Part shown: positions 38,920 to 53,479 of the stretch, in pieces
Position numbering within the stretch: position 1 is the first letter of the stretch
Layout: every line of letters begins with the position of its first letter
Assembly (NCBI GenBank): GCA_036250195.1
Contig: JAVHZZ010000001.1
Span: 380,849,907-380,913,906, forward strand
Reading direction: 5' to 3'
Length of the DNA: 64,000 nt
Source of the DNA: Mixophyes australis
Lineage: Eukaryota > Chordata > Amphibia > Anura > Limnodynastidae
Translations under genes and position numbers: made by a program
The notes under the pieces: model-generated
The model's database searches: none
Seen by the model: only the letters and a program-made list of their open reading frames with translations
Told to the model about the DNA's origin: nothing

Positions 38920-41900
38920 TTTAATTATGTTGTGGAGGAGTGTCAGAAAAATTGTAAGATAACATTCCCTCCTTTCTTTAACTCATTGGGTGTTCCCCTG
39001 AGGCAGTTACATGTATCTCCAACTTGTTCAAGTAGTATTGCTCCACTTGGCCACCATGTATCATTCTACAGATTGTGAGCTTCCCAGTACCTGTATTGTC
39101 AGCTAAAGTATTATGACACTTATTTAGAGAAAGGAGGGTGAAAATATACATATGTAGAAATAGTTTGTTCTGCTTTTAGATACTGTAACTAACTTTATTT
39201 GGCATTCAAAACCCTATAGAGATGAATGTCTTATTTGTATTAAAATTTTGTTACCCCAATTGTTTTTATTAATGCTCTGGGAGATCCAGCTTATACAGCA
39301 TATTATCACATATTTGGGTTGTGACTCCATGACAAAAGAACACCCATGCTAAGGTAAGGAGTACTTGACAACAATGACCCATGGGGGGGTGTTGCCTGGC
39401 AAAATGGAGGGAATTTGTATAATTTTAAGTATATATGTGCCTTTCCATGTCCTAATTAAATAACATATTTATTTATTTTAAGCACTGCACAAATATTTGC
39501 TTTAGTTTTGATGCTGATACATTTATAGTTTCCCTTCACTTACTCACATATTTTTCCAATATGCTGTGAACACAGCAACTAATTTCACAGAAGAAAAGAA
39601 TACAGTACGGTTGATGCCATTTCCAGCTTTGTATTATTTGCAAAACCTTCTTATGCATATTCCTAGCATTTGCAAATATAGTGGTCATAATAATGTAGTT
39701 CTGTAGAAGGTTATTTCCACAAATTTCTGTTCGGCTCAGCACAGATTTTTTAATGATGTTCTTATGGTGAACACAACAAGTAAACAAAATGTCTCAGAAA
39801 TTATGTCATTTCTTTTTCTCTTGGCATAGTAATGTTCTGTTGGGGGTCATGCATATTTATGAAAGTTTTAACTTGTGTGCATTTAGTAAAGTTAGCAGGG
39901 AACAGATACAATTAAAACCATAGGTATAGAAATTTCCCTTCAGGAGAGCAATACAAATTAAAACAAATTTGGCAGAAATGCATTAACAATAATGATCATC
40001 CTCTGAGAATAATCACAAGAATGCAGTTCAAGGTGTTTGGCAACACAATTGTTAAACTGGCACCTGATAGTTATCTGATCTCACTATCTAGTAGCTAATT
40101 AAAGTTGTGAGGCACCCAATTAAGCAATATGTATGTTCTGGCTCCAAAATATTAATAGAGAAAGAGTTTAAAAAGTAAATAATGCAAGTATTTTTTACCT
40201 TTTTAATGTCATGTGATTGTGTTTGTGACCATTGTGCCGAGTTTTGTATAACAAGATGTTGTCCTCTGTGAAACAACAATTGTTGGTTTTGATGATGGAT
40301 TAGGGCAGATGGGGTATCCCATGTGGTTAACAATGTAGTTACAAAGATGTCATGGTCTAAGCTTCAACATTTCTAAAATGTGATTTCAATATACACATAC
40401 CACAGTAACATAAAAATACAGTTAACTGAGAGGTGTTCTTTCGGTTACATGGTTCTACAGCGTTATTTCATATGGCAAACGTCCACGTATTCACTACCAT
40501 CAAAGTGGTAATGTTATATTTTGCAAAAAAAGTGCTATGGTAGGCAATCAATATATTTTAGAAAAACAAAATCCATAAATGAAATAATTTAAATAAAAAC
40601 AGTCCTGATGTCACCCTACTTTCCTGATTACATCAGTATGGGTTGAAATGAGCATTACATTATTAGAAAACATGAAATTTCAAATGAGAGATATGGGAAA
40701 TAGGCACAGTGTGAGAATTATTTTTTTTCCTTTATAATAATAATAATGTCATCTAAGTAAAAAAATTCAAATAATAGATACTGAGGAAAATGAATAAGGC
40801 TGTGTAAATAAATCCATGTGTGTTATTTTCCCCTGTGTTTATGAATTGGGAATAGTGCTAACAATAGGATTTGCAAATAAACTGATTTATTAAGACACGC
40901 AAAAGGAACGTATTACACTTTTCTTCTTTTTTTTTTAAACGCATATAAATCGAGCATATGCACATCCTTTTTCAACAATGGGCGGATGTAAAGATACATC
41001 TATTGTTGAATCTAGAATTCGCCTAGATGCACACTGCTCTAACAAGGAATACACTGCATGATATGTCCAATACATATGTGGAATATAAAGTACAAAGAGA
41101 ATGCCCAGAAACTTGTTTTTCTTCTGTTTTTCCCCACGGAAAATACATTTATTAGGATGCTATGAATGTCTACTGTACATGAAATGCATTTTTACAGATA
41201 CTTCTAATTGCAAACACATGTTCTATGCAAATGATGCATATGCAACTGTCATCACTAGTAATTGGCACTTACACCCGACCTGTAGCTGGTGCAAGTGGTA
41301 GGGCAGAAAATGACGTACTGTAAAGATGCCCAAAGCTCTAAACTGATGCTGATGCTTGCGATCGAGCTTTGCACGCAATTGCTGTACATTGACTACGTGA
41401 ATACATCCAGTGCCCTCCCAGTTCTGCCAATCGTAGGCTGTAGTAAGGATCCTTTGTGCTGAAGATGAATTGGATACACTTGCATTTTCTGGCGTATAGT
41501 TCATTTCTAGGCAATTTTTACGCAAAGTACAGCACACATCTGCATTTGTGTTTCTTGAGGAATCAGGCCCATATTGTTTTTTCACAAAAGTATAATGCTT
41601 TATAGAAAAGTCACAAAATAACCACATAAATGTTGTAAATTGTGATACCATTAACATTATGGACATTTCAAATATAAAAAGCATCATAGTAAAAATTCCA
41701 AAGTAGGTGTTTTTTGTAAAGTGAATGCAGGCATTTATCAAAAGCACTGTATGTATCTCATAAATGTGTTGCTTAATTGTATGAGCTGCTATAAGCAAAT
41801 GTGAACATGTTTATTCTTAGATCTTTCATTTCCTTATTAAATAAATGTATATGAGTAAATTTAAGCAAATTTGAACCACTGATAAGTACACTATGCACGT

Positions 41901-43130
41901 AGGCAGGTGCAATGACACCAGTAACGATGCACCAGTGGTGTTGCCAGTTATACTTAATTCATGAATTAATAAATATATACCAAAATTTGAACAGTTGTTA
42001 AATATTATGTTTGTTATTTTTGTTTTAAAACAATATCTTGTTTTATAAATTATTCCATAACATATTATACAACTATTCAGAACTTTTTATAGTTTTCAGA
42101 TGTTGATAGAATACAAATGATATTTCCACATGTTTTTCCAATCAGTTCAAACTAACTTGAGCAATAAGAACATTTTTAAACAGAAATTGTTGTTTGTTGT
42201 CATGATATAATGGTAATGGTAATGTGAACCCCTAATCTGGGTATGTAAACCCCAGAAATATGAGATATGCAGCACAACAATGTGAAATAGAGGGATTTTA
42301 ATAGCTAAAAATAGACATACACAATAATAGAAAAAAAAACATAAAAATTAGCAAATGACAAACAGAAAAGGACCAAGCAGGTACTGGGTGCCAGGGCATG
42401 TTGGTACTTGTGCACCAGACCATGGCTTTGAATCTGACCTACGCTCATCCACTGCCTGTGTAACAGGCTGGGCTTTGAATCTCACCTCCTCACATCAGCT
42501 TCCTGTGTGATCTTGGCTTTGAATCTGACCATCGTTTATCCAAGTACCCATGCACTGTACTTCAGCCGGCAAACTTATTTTAACTTATTTCCTTAGCAGA
42601 CTGCTTGGCTATGGAACAGGTGACAAAGTCAGACCAATTCCATTCTACTGACCACGATTGCACTTTATTATTTGCATTGTACTAGTGAAGATTTGGGCAT
42701 GAAAACTTATTACTTGGTGTCAGCGGCCTCCAGCCCCCTGATCTATCTTTCTTGATGAGTGCTACTGACTGGGACACTGAGCCTTAAGGTGAAGACATTC
42801 TGTGATGTAGCTAACACTTCTAAAATATGTAACATTTTTTTTAAAAGATGTACATTTTGTGGAAAATATTAATTTCATGAGTAGCCAAATTGTTTGGGTA
42901 TCTGAATTGTTTATACAGATCCCTTACATAAGGCAGAATATGATTAATTATCGAACACATTTTTATTCAGGCGAGGGGGGGGCCTAAGCACTATTTGATG
43001 AAGTATGGGAGTCTACAGAATGGCAGACAGAGAAGTAACGTCCTTTTCCAGAAATGGTAAATGGTAGACATTGTCATAAACGATGCCAAAAGTCAGCATT
43101 GGCATTGCATATCAATAATTAAATAATATT
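38920..43130. other. AT-rich stretch, no gene recognised
   Basis: A 191-codon minus-strand open frame at 41798-41223 lacks motifs and overlaps sequence resembling a small inverted-repeat element ('aggaatcaggccc' at 41558), so it is not called as a gene. 42425-42530 has three loosely spaced copies of 'ggctttgaatctgacc'. Confidence 0.4.
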
Positions 43131-43132
43131 AA

Positions 43133-43151
43133 TGTTATTATTATTATTATT

Positions 43152-43201
<50 letters not shown>

Positions 43202-43224
43202 TAACAATAATAATAATAATAATT
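43133..43224. repeat. (ATT)n/(AAT)n microsatellite with a strand switch
   Basis: ATT units turn into AAT units at about 43155, which makes a short self-complementary tract. Two AAC interruptions lie at 43197-43207. Confidence 0.95.
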
Positions 43225-43229
43225 AGATA

Positions 43230-46200
43230 TAAAAAATTCTCTATATATGCATTCTGGGGTAAGTATGTTGCTAGAAGCTTGTGAAGCTACTCCAGAGACT
43301 GGAATATTACCCCCCATTTATCCATTGCTAAGTCTGAAACATGTTTATTTATCTTTCAATAAATAACAGGATAAGCAATTCAAGCTTTGCAGTTATAATG
43401 CCAATAAATAATCTAGAAATAAGACCATGCAACCCCTTAGTTCTCAAAATGCCTATCAGTGGCTAGTCTGATATACATGGCAATATACTTTATACTGAAT
43501 ATTTAATACACACCAAAGTTGTAAATTTAAAATAAAAAATAGAAATGCTATGTGTGAAATCTCTTCAAATAATTTCAGCTGATTATAAAATATAAAGATT
43601 ACAAAATGTGGTAAATTCCTTGCCGGGGTTTTTGATTTACCCGTGGATGAGTTTCAGGAAATAAATCATTATAACAAAAGATTATTTTATACTATAGCAA
43701 AACCCTACTATGTAGGGAGGTTTTTAAAACAAATGATATGCCAAATAGACAGTTTAATTAAACCACTGCTGTCTGAAAACAACTTTTAATTAAAACATCC
43801 TGGTAGAGAGTGAACAGGTTAGATTTTAAATGACAATTTTGTTTAATCTATGAACTAGTACCAGATGCCAGGCTTTGTTAACAAGAGCAGAGAAACATCC
43901 AAATTATTTTACATGTCATGTGTGCTTCATTTGGGGCTTTGAGGAATCTTCAACCTCCTCGAAAGATGTTTAAATAACTAGACGTTGGGGGCTTGTTGTG
44001 CTTTTAATATATTTCTGAGATTACATCAATTCATCAACATACAGATATTAACTTAATGAGTGAGAATTTATGTTATCAATATTACAATGTTATTGAAGTG
44101 TTACTGTTTAGTGACTAGTTACTATATGGGGAGTATCAGAGCTATTATGAAAGACAGAGAATGCCTCCCAGGTTTGGCACAGGTTATTATGTAAAATGCA
44201 GTGTGCTTATAATGCTTCCGAACCAGGAAGTGGATAAATGTCAAACCACATATTATAGTATTTAATTTGCTACAGTAAACATAAAAATCTGACAATTCCA
44301 AGCCTGTATAAGACTATGGGCTGTAAGGTGTGGTTAGTTTGAATTTGGCTGTACTTGCAGACCACACAAGTTAGGTATGAAGCCACCCAGCTCTGCAAAG
44401 ACTTTTTTAATGACATGATGCCATGTTACAATTTGCATAATCATTTAGATAATTGTATAATTATTATTACATTAATTTTACTACTGACAAATGGAGTTGT
44501 TTCTATGTTTGGAACTGCAATGTAACATTAAGATAAAACGATTGCATGGATCCTTAAAAATGTTTTAACATACAAAGATTTCTAGACAAATTCATATCAA
44601 AATTTATTCAAAGAATTATTTGCTTACTACAGAGTATTTAATTAAACATTCTGGTCATACATTATTTTACAGTACATGCATATGCTTCCTGGTTGCCTCA
44701 AGGTAGCAGCATACCCCACCAAATTCCATATCTAAATTTAAAACTACCCTTGATGCTTCTCTTCTGAGATTGTACTTTGTTTTGATTGTTTATACATTTA
44801 CAATTGTGCATTGTTTGTGCCATTATTTCTATGATGATATTGTGATGTTCAGTTTGGTTAGGTTGTTAGGGGGCAGGGATGTTAAGGGTTTAAATGGTGT
44901 TCTCTTCTGGACAGCTAGTGATATTTTCTTTTACATGTACAGTATAATCCAGGAAAATTTTTCTGCCTGTTACTGTCTAACACAATCAATATAGGTCATT
45001 TAAGAACAACAAAAATGAACCTAACATAACAAGGACGACTCCCACCAGACACTTTTGGAACTGTCTCATAAACATACACAACATTATCGCAGCACTAGAA
45101 AATATTTTCTTGATGCTATTTAAGAAAGTGTAGCCCCCTTCTCATACTTCTTACATCCAGATATTCTACAGTATGCTTGGGGAATTTCAGGTTCCCTCCC
45201 ACTTCCCCCAAGCTTCTCACATTGACTGTTCCAAAATCTCCTCTGGCTGGGGGTAAGCATAGCTCATCTCCCACCTGGCTACATCTGGAGTGTACCACCA
45301 TTTTGGTGCCTAATGCTAGCACAGTGCTGTTGAGAGGAGGAGGTTTGAGGTTGTATAGCATATATAGGTGTCAGTGTGTCCAGGAATGTTTGTTGTCTGT
45401 AATGGATGCAAGTATAATGTATACCGGTCTAGCACAATATAAACAGTCCCTCTTTCATATGGTCCTTGTGTAATGAATATTATAAATTGTCTTTATTATG
45501 ACCCTACTGGCTGGTGTCAATGAATGCCAATGTTCTGGTGCACAAAGGAACATCAAAGATATGCTTTACTATTATTAGTATCACTACTATTTTGCTTGCT
45601 TTAGGGCTGCATAACACTTGATCTGACTACATATACTGGTAACATATGTATGTTAAATGTGTCTATATTTACAAAACATTAGCTGCTTTTCCCCTATGTG
45701 CTTGGGAAGCATTCAGTAACTTTTCATATGTTCTTACACTTGATATTTCAGTCTCATGGTGGTTTATGCAACATAAACCAAGTTATAAGTGTAGCATTCC
45801 ACATAAATAACACCGCATGCATTACATCTCTGAAAATCATAATGATAAAGTTTCCAGCAGAGTTTCTAATGCTAACAGTCTTGATGTGAGTAATATATTT
45901 GCATCCTTTTCGTGCCATGGAAGCAGTATAACTGCTTGACCTGACTTCTGAACTGCTTTACAGGCTCCAGGAGCTAAGATTGATTTGAGAGCTTTAGCTT
46001 TGCTGTATGTAATAAATCTATTTGTTTTAGCTAACATAGGATGAATTTTGTTTCAACTTTCATAAATTTAAACAAGCCATTTTCAACAATCATTATAATA
46101 ATTAAGTTCCAGTAAGGTTTGAAAACAGAAAAGCTGTATAGTACAGTGAAAGTAATGAATATTTTCAGATTAAGTGCCTCTTTTGATGTTGGAGGCACGT

Positions 46201-49200
46201 TAGTTTGTGAGTGTAAATATATGCAATTCCACACTGCACATACATAAATAAATGCATCCATATGTTATTTGAGTGTATCTTAGCCCTGCGGCCCTTATGC
46301 CTAGGTAGACGATACGGCAGTGTAAAAGTGTAAGTTGAGTATGATAAGGACACCCATGGAGATGCCAGACTTTGATGCATTTCCAGATATGCTTCTTTGA
46401 ATGCATGTTTTATGAGTACCAGAAGTGGCCTGATGTAAAGATACAAAATGGCTATTTGCATATTAATCCATCAGCTGATTCATTCATTATTGCTGCAGAT
46501 ATATTATGTCAAGTTGCACCCTTCTATTTGGATTCCTTATTTGTCATTTCTATTTAGACTACGGCAGAAAAGAAGATTCAATTTAGATCTATAAATTGCT
46601 AAATAGCAGATGTTGGATTGCTTGTATTTCATTACATTTTATATGGATAATGCAACTTTAACACTATTCTAAGTTGTGTTGTTGAGTTGGACATATCACT
46701 GACAACAAACAACCAGAGATTATTAACTCACTAATGTACAATGACCTAGGAAAAGGATTTGTTACGGATCGGATAAGGACTAATAAACCTGGAACTGGCA
46801 GGTCTTAAGTGGTAGTCTATGCAAGGCAAACTCAGGTGGCATAGGTATTGCCTATGTTATATTAAGGTTCAGAGAAAATAGCCGAAGCTGATTTCTGTTA
46901 TTATTATTTCTTTTCATATAAAGAGGTTGGCTATTAATCAGGTAACTATTCATAAAATACGAACTGTGTGCTCAGGAATGTAATCAATAATAAAATAAAA
47001 AATAATAAGTGAAGACTATAAAATTGTCATAATTGAGATCGGGCAAGGTCAAACCTGAGTATGATTAAGTAGAGAGAAATAATTGCCTTTGGGTGAACCT
47101 AAACATCCTGTATCAGTATAGCTGTAAAGGCATTAATGGGATGATTAGGATATACTGAGAGCACTTAAAGACTCGTATATTTGGGTATGTTGTTAATTCT
47201 TACTTTGTTTCAACTTGACCAATTTTATATATCTTCAATATGATCTTTGAGATTGTCAAGCTTAGATGTAATGTTCACAAATTCTTGAACTCTTTCATAA
47301 TGTCAGTCATTGCGGGTTTCGACATCTGAATTTGATTTGGGGGCAGGGTTCTGACACTGATCTGACTTTTTTAAAAAAACAAAAACTTGAGGCATATGTT
47401 CCCCACTTTGTTTGTCTTTGAGACATTATGCAACAGAGAAGGCTAATTAAAGCGTTATGTGGAACTTTAGAAACCTTTCTAGCATATTCAGGTGACTTTC
47501 ATATACTAATTAGTAACAATATGCATGTAACATGGCTACCCCTCTGATGATGGTGATTGATATAAGGTAGGCATAGCTCGAACCAATCCAACTAAATAGT
47601 AACTTATATTTAGCAGTAGACTGCAGTAGCTTAATTGTTAGCATGCAGGCTAAAACTAAAAGTGTGTTAATACAGCACAGTGATTGGTTGGGATCTGAAG
47701 AACTGCTATCAGCATTTGTTATGTCTATAAAATCAAGCTTCGGTGGCTGTCTTAGTCGTTTAACACATGTAAATGGATATAGATTTAGTTACTTGTAGTT
47801 TTTTCCTGTTTCAACTTTGTACAATCTGGCTGCTGAAATTTTGGTAGGCTAGCAGCACTAGATTTAGGCTAATTATATTTATTATATATTATATATTTCT
47901 TGTTATAAGAAAGTATCCTACACAGATATGTAACAATAGCAATGCAAATTTGTTTAAGAATATGATGTTTTGAAATCTTTGCTGGAGAAGACTCCCGGTG
48001 CAGACTTGAGGTTCAAAGCAGTCTCTGAGATTTAAGGTCAATACCGAGACTGGGTGCCAGGTGGTAGGTCACTGCTTGGGTCTGAAACGTCACCAGTAGA
48101 CCAGGAACTATGCAGGACTGTGTCTCTGTGATTGCAGCAAGGAGTGTCTTTCTGGCACTATTAGGGAACAGGACATTATGGGGTCTGTCTGGAATTGTTT
48201 CAATAGTCGGTGATTCGTGTAAGTGGACACAGGGATATGCTCAAGCATTAATATGACAACACAGCAGTGGGAGCTTGGTGAATGTAGGGTTCACCCAACA
48301 TGGTTGACCTACTGAGGTTGTAAAGGCTGAAACCTTAATACAGGGGCAGATTATGGGAGGTAGTTTAGTGTGACTGAAGTAGAGAAACGAGGTTGCAGGG
48401 ACAGTCAGTAAGGACTGTGAGCCTTGGCAGGTATAATTTATTGCAAGAGGCCAAGTAGTGGTTCACAAAATGGAGGGCATATTTTAGGTGCGAATGCCAC
48501 CCACTATCAGAAAATATTATATGCTAAATCCACAGTGAAGTGCAACAACAACCAGAAACTCCACAGAGATGATGCTGAACAGTAGGATGAAGATATTTGT
48601 CCATCCACTGAAGTTAGGAGCTATAGTACTAGTCCAAGCAGGATATATGGGAACTGGTACAGGCCATGGATGCACAGATTAATGTAAGTAATGGCTGGTA
48701 GAGCAGGACATTCAGAGTCACCATGGCAGGACACCTGGCATGCCATAGAGTTAAAGCTATTAACTGGTAAGTATAATATTTGAGGATTGAGACAAATAAT
48801 CATAATAATAATAATTTAGGACCACTGATTGAGAGGGTAAAGGGAGTATGCAGCTGGAATTTGAGACTAGTCCTCAACTCTGGAAATTATTGAAAACTAC
48901 TGGAGTGAACTGGAGCAAATAAGTTAAGCTTTAATAAATCTCTTGGCCATTAGGTGTGCCCTACAAATAAATGAGGTTACTAATGTTCCTCCCAGGATAA
49001 AGCAATTAACATCTTGGTGACCAAAACTTTTTTTTAACCCCTCCCAGACTGATTAAGAATTAAAGCAATTTATATATAAAATAAGCCAAACTCGAGTATC
49101 TGCCTATGTTGAAATTATAGTTGCGTAACAGTGACCAAGTGACCAAACTCCCCATTATATGGTTCTTTTAGAGAAAGTGTAATAATTGTATAAGCTCTAA

Positions 49201-49660
49201 TTGTCACAAATAAAAGTTTACTTTAAAAATATTGTCTTTTTGAGCTTAAATGGCAATAGTGGTATTTTTTTTCGGGGGGGGGCAGCAAACAATAATATGT
49301 TAGAGCTCAGAAGAGCTAAGTGGGACATGCAGGCGGTTGGCTGACATCATTGCCCCCTCCAAATTTTGCTACAGGGCATGCTAATGTATTGTTTCGCCCC
49401 TGGTAATGCCTGTCCTTCTGTGTGATGAAGTTGAAGGCCATGAAATCTTGATCATGGTCTATTAAATTGCAGATTTAGCGAACAATTCAGAAACCGATGT
49501 AAAGCCGTCAGACCAAGTTTATATATGTTTTTGGATAATGCAAGTTTTCCTAATGAACACTGAAGTGTTGACATCAGAACTGATTATGAGTATCTACACT
49601 GTTCATACACATGTTATCTACATGCATTTATGCATATATTAACATATTAACAGTACTTGT
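43230..49660. other. AT-rich stretch with a few GC-richer patches
   Basis: No gene recognised. Patches at 45140-45360 and 47990-48480 have composition typical of old repeats but could not be assigned. An end resembling the CAGGGGC class lies at about 49398-49405 in reverse. Confidence 0.4.
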
Positions 49661-49668
49661 GTATTGCG

Positions 49669-49708
49669 CACACACACACACACACACACTAACACACACA
49701 CACACACT
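49669..49708. repeat. (CA)n microsatellite
   Basis: About 19 CA units with one interruption at 49689-49691. Confidence 0.95.
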
Positions 49709-49935
49709 TGTTTTAATTGAATTGTGAGGACCCATCTCTGGAACATGACACATAGGGACAGCCCTTTTCTAATGCCCTGTTAACAGAACAATCATATGGG
49801 TATGTGTAGGTGCTGTTTGTCACCAGAGTTACCAAAATGTAGTTTGACTTTGATCAAAGTATACACATGGGCAGCATGGTGGGGAAAGTTTCATGTATTT
49901 CAACCATCTGAGGATATCCACGAACCCACATACAC

Positions 49936-50110
49936 CAACATATAGCCATGGAGGTTACAGTCATGGTCAACGACTGCATATCATTGCTGTCCAATTCAGA
50001 ATCGCCGAAATAGAGCTGCTGCGCATGCGTAGCAGCTCGCGCTTTCACTCTAATTTTTTGGGGGGGTTCCCCCCCCCTTAAAAATCCTGCGTTTGCCCCT
50101 GCAACATATA
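49936..50110 (-). mobile_element. Deleted transposon end flanked by a 9-base direct repeat
   Basis: The block 49945-50101 is flanked by CAACATATA at 49936-49944 and 50102-50110. On the minus strand it starts CAGGGGCAAACGCAGG and then has a hairpin-prone G-run/C-run, as in many hAT-type ends. The opposite terminal repeat is missing, so this would be an internally and terminally deleted copy. The direct repeat could be chance. Confidence 0.4.
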
Positions 50111-50129
50111 TGTCAAACATAAAGCATCG

Positions 50130-50335
50130 TATCTAACATTCAATATTAGTAACTCCAGAAATAGAGGAGACAGAAGAAGGCAGCTTGGAGGAAGAGGCTG
50201 GGGAGCCAACCACGACTCCAGAGTAGGTAGCAAAGGAAGAGAAATTAGTTCCGGATGCTGAACTTGGATAGCAGGCTAAAAGTCTGAGGGATCTTCGCAT
50301 AATTGAGAAGAGGGAGGAAAAGAACCCCCAACAAG
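50130..50335 (+). other. Exon-like acidic coding segment with stops
   Basis: Between an 'attcaatattag' acceptor-like site and a 'caacaag|gtacat' donor-like site, the plus strand reads PEIEETEEGSLEEEAGEP, then after a stop VAKEEKLVPDAELG, then after another stop KSLRDLRIIEKREEK. The composition is strongly protein-like. Probably a dead exon of a host gene or transposase. The family was not recognised. Confidence 0.3.
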
Positions 50336-50339
50336 GTAC

Positions 50340-53270
50340 ATATTCTATTTCTGATATAACAAAAAACATTATGCATTTACTAACAAAATGTTATCCAATT
50401 TATTGTAGTGTCTATGTGTAACATCAGACATTATCTAGCATTTTATAGTTTATTCAACATAAATGCAAACTGATTTTTTTACCTTGGAGAAATAATCAAT
50501 CCATGTACTTTATTTGCTTTATTTGCTTTAATATCCAAATCACTCACAAATTGTTTCTTGAACCACTCCCCAAACTATGTCATTCTGCATGTTACAAATG
50601 AACTTCAGAAAATATTAGTAGGACACATGTGGAAAAATAATGTAATCCTTAGAAGTGCTACTATATTAGGCCTGCAAGAACAGATTTGTTGCATTAGCTA
50701 AAGGACGTGCCTAAATGGCCTTTACACAAAAATATATTAATTAGCAATACAGAACAAAAATGAAAATTATGCAAAAAATATTGCCAAAATTATAACACAA
50801 AATTATAATATACAGACACTTTTCAAACCGTACACTTAAATTATAATATTTATTTTATTGTTAATATAAAGTTTACGGCTCTTTGTTTTTTTTATTTATT
50901 TTTATTTTATTTTAAGATAATGAAATCAATTAAAACCAGAAATACACAGCGTGATTACAGAATTATAAATTGATGGCAAAGTCGAGGTACATGAGTCATA
51001 AACAACTTTGTATTAATATATTAATACACTAAGAGAAAAAGTGGGCTTAAAAGTGTTAATTGTTAATGGTAAAGTAGCAGTACACAATTCATATACACTG
51101 TTGGCATTAACCTATTTGTACACAATATACTGTAAGAAAGTGTCATATGCATAAATAAATATTGTATTTATTGTGAGCTGACTTTTTTGAGAAATGTGAC
51201 TTATGCTACACTCTAACTTCTAATTTGGCTTAATTTTATGTTAACCGCATCTGTACACTAAAGGTAGTTGGGCATAGGTACATCTGATATGCACCTAATG
51301 GCACAAATGCTACTGTTATTGAGCTGGACACCTCCTGAGATAAAAAATATGCTTTTTATGATATTTTTTTCTACATATGTTTGGAGTGCAGATACATTAA
51401 CTTCTAAATAATTACTTTAGTACACATTAAAATGTATAAAAGATTTTAGATATAACCATGTTTTACAATTGTATGTGATTATTTTAAATCAAATTCGTAT
51501 ATAATTGTTTGATAATCAGCCAATGGATTCCTACAAAAAGTTTAATGCTATAGATTTTCTTGATAACTCCTGATGAAGAAGAGAGTATACTTTGAAATAT
51601 ATTAATGTTTTATCAACTCAAATGTTATTTTTACACTTACCTTTTTAGATCCAGTTTTCCAGCTTGCACATGGGCAAGCCAGTTCTCTCATGGTTAAGCT
51701 AGTTCACCTCAAACATGTTCAAGTTACAATTAAAACATTTGTGCATGGGGTTCTTAATTGCGGCAAAATTGTGACATACCTCAAATGGCAAACTTCAAAC
51801 ACATTGAAAAAGAAAACAAGGGAAAAAATGTTTAATTAATTAAAATATTTTTTAGATAGAATTTAAAAAATACAACATTAATCTTAAAGTTAATTTGACT
51901 GGCGGATTTGAACTGTGAACACAAGTTGAAAATTTCAAACCACAGATTCAAATCTGGTTCATTTTGCTATTGTACTGCAAACATGAAACAAATAGCAAAC
52001 TGGTTGGGAATGTGCAAGCTTCTTTTCCTGCTCAGTTTCTGTTCTCTTCTATGACTGCCCTAACTTATACCCCTACACTGCCATGACTTTTGCTGAATTA
52101 TCTCTCTCCTCTCTGTGATATTTTCTACTTTCAAGTATCAGTCTGACTGAAGCAAGTAAGTACAGGAACCCTGCTTTTTACTTGCAATCTTGTATTCCAA
52201 ATTGAGGTAATCAGTTAGTTTTAATTCTGTCTCGTTCCATTAACCTAATTAGACTGCAAATTTTTTATAAAAGAAAGCTTATGTTTTGTAAATAAATACA
52301 TCTATGCATCTAAATAAAAGTAAACAGACCAAATTTTTTATTTCCTTTATTAAGGAGGCAAGGAAACATTGGCATTACATTGGTATTTTCATAAAACCAT
52401 TCTGACTTTCTGTTATTTGTTTGTTTTCTAAAACATAGGAATATATGCCTCACAATGACTTCAGATACTTTGTTCAAGAAATCATGCTCAAAAGTCTCTA
52501 CTTTCTTAGACTAATTTTTTGCTCCCTTTTCTCACTGAGAGATCTGTCAATTAGCAATTTCTTCACAAAATAAAATCACTGTGACTAAATAAATAATTAC
52601 GCCCCAAACTCTCCAGTTTATTAAACATTAATTTATTTTAAAATCAGATAATTTGGGGTGGATTACTTTTTTTTTTTTTCTTTTTGACTGAGCAGAATCG
52701 CTGTTTATACATAATAGCTGAGCAGGCATGCTGGCGCTTTTAATTTTACAAACCCAACAATTACTGGGATTTGTAGTTTCACAAGCACTAGCAAGTCCAA
52801 GCTGCCAATGGCTGCCAGAGATTGCTGGTACTTCCACAATAGTATTTAATCTTTTGTTTACTTTATAAGAAACAAAACACTTTTGATTTCACAGAACATT
52901 TTCCCAATTATTTCAATTGATAATGCCTTTTAATGGGCTTTCTGAGCCCATTCAAATGCATTGTCCATTGAAAAGAATAGGAAATATCATGTGTCTCACT
53001 GTTTTCCAACTATATCTACATACATGGTGCTTGCCTTAAGTAGATTAGGTGATTTACAAATTGCCATATAATCCACTAGAAATAGGAGATTTGGTTAAAA
53101 TTGACCTTTGATACATCTACCTTAATATTACTACTTAATCTGCCTTCCACCAATCATGTGTTATTGACCTTGTCATTAAAAATGTCTATGAAGAAATAAT
53201 GGTTTGTCTATCATTAAAATTAAAGCCATTGCCAAGTATGAATGTATGTTATCTGGACAAGCTATTTTAT
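50340..53270. other. AT-rich non-coding stretch
   Basis: No gene recognised. 52700-52840 has a GC-richer patch with 'ctgggatttgtagttt', wording seen in old vertebrate repeats. Confidence 0.4.
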
Positions 53271-53277
53271 CAATCTT

Positions 53278-53479
53278 AGGGACCAATTTAATCGGCCACG
53301 AGGTTCCATAGTAACCTTGTGGCTATGTTTGTGTGCACATTACTGCCAAATGTGGCTATTGAAACTTTGCCCTTTTTTGTTCACACCTGAACAAGAGTAA
53401 AGATCTTTAGCAATACATTACATGGTAACACACCGCATGATGTTACTGCAGCACCTGATGCTAATTGAATTGCCCCCTC
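53278..53479. mobile_element. Possible 200-bp MITE
   Basis: The left end AGGGACCAATTTAATCGG and the inverted right end GAGGGGGCAATTCAATTAG are imperfect inverted repeats of the same style as the 22-kb element. The interior is non-coding. No clear target duplication. Confidence 0.4.

Noticed and set aside
41223..41798. 191-codon open frame on the minus strand
   Set aside because: No motif, AT-driven composition, and overlap with wording typical of a small non-autonomous element. Length alone is weak evidence in AT-moderate DNA.
45140..45360. Coding remnant on either strand
   Set aside because: Open frames of 81-98 codons exist on both strands but neither shows a recognisable family or motif.
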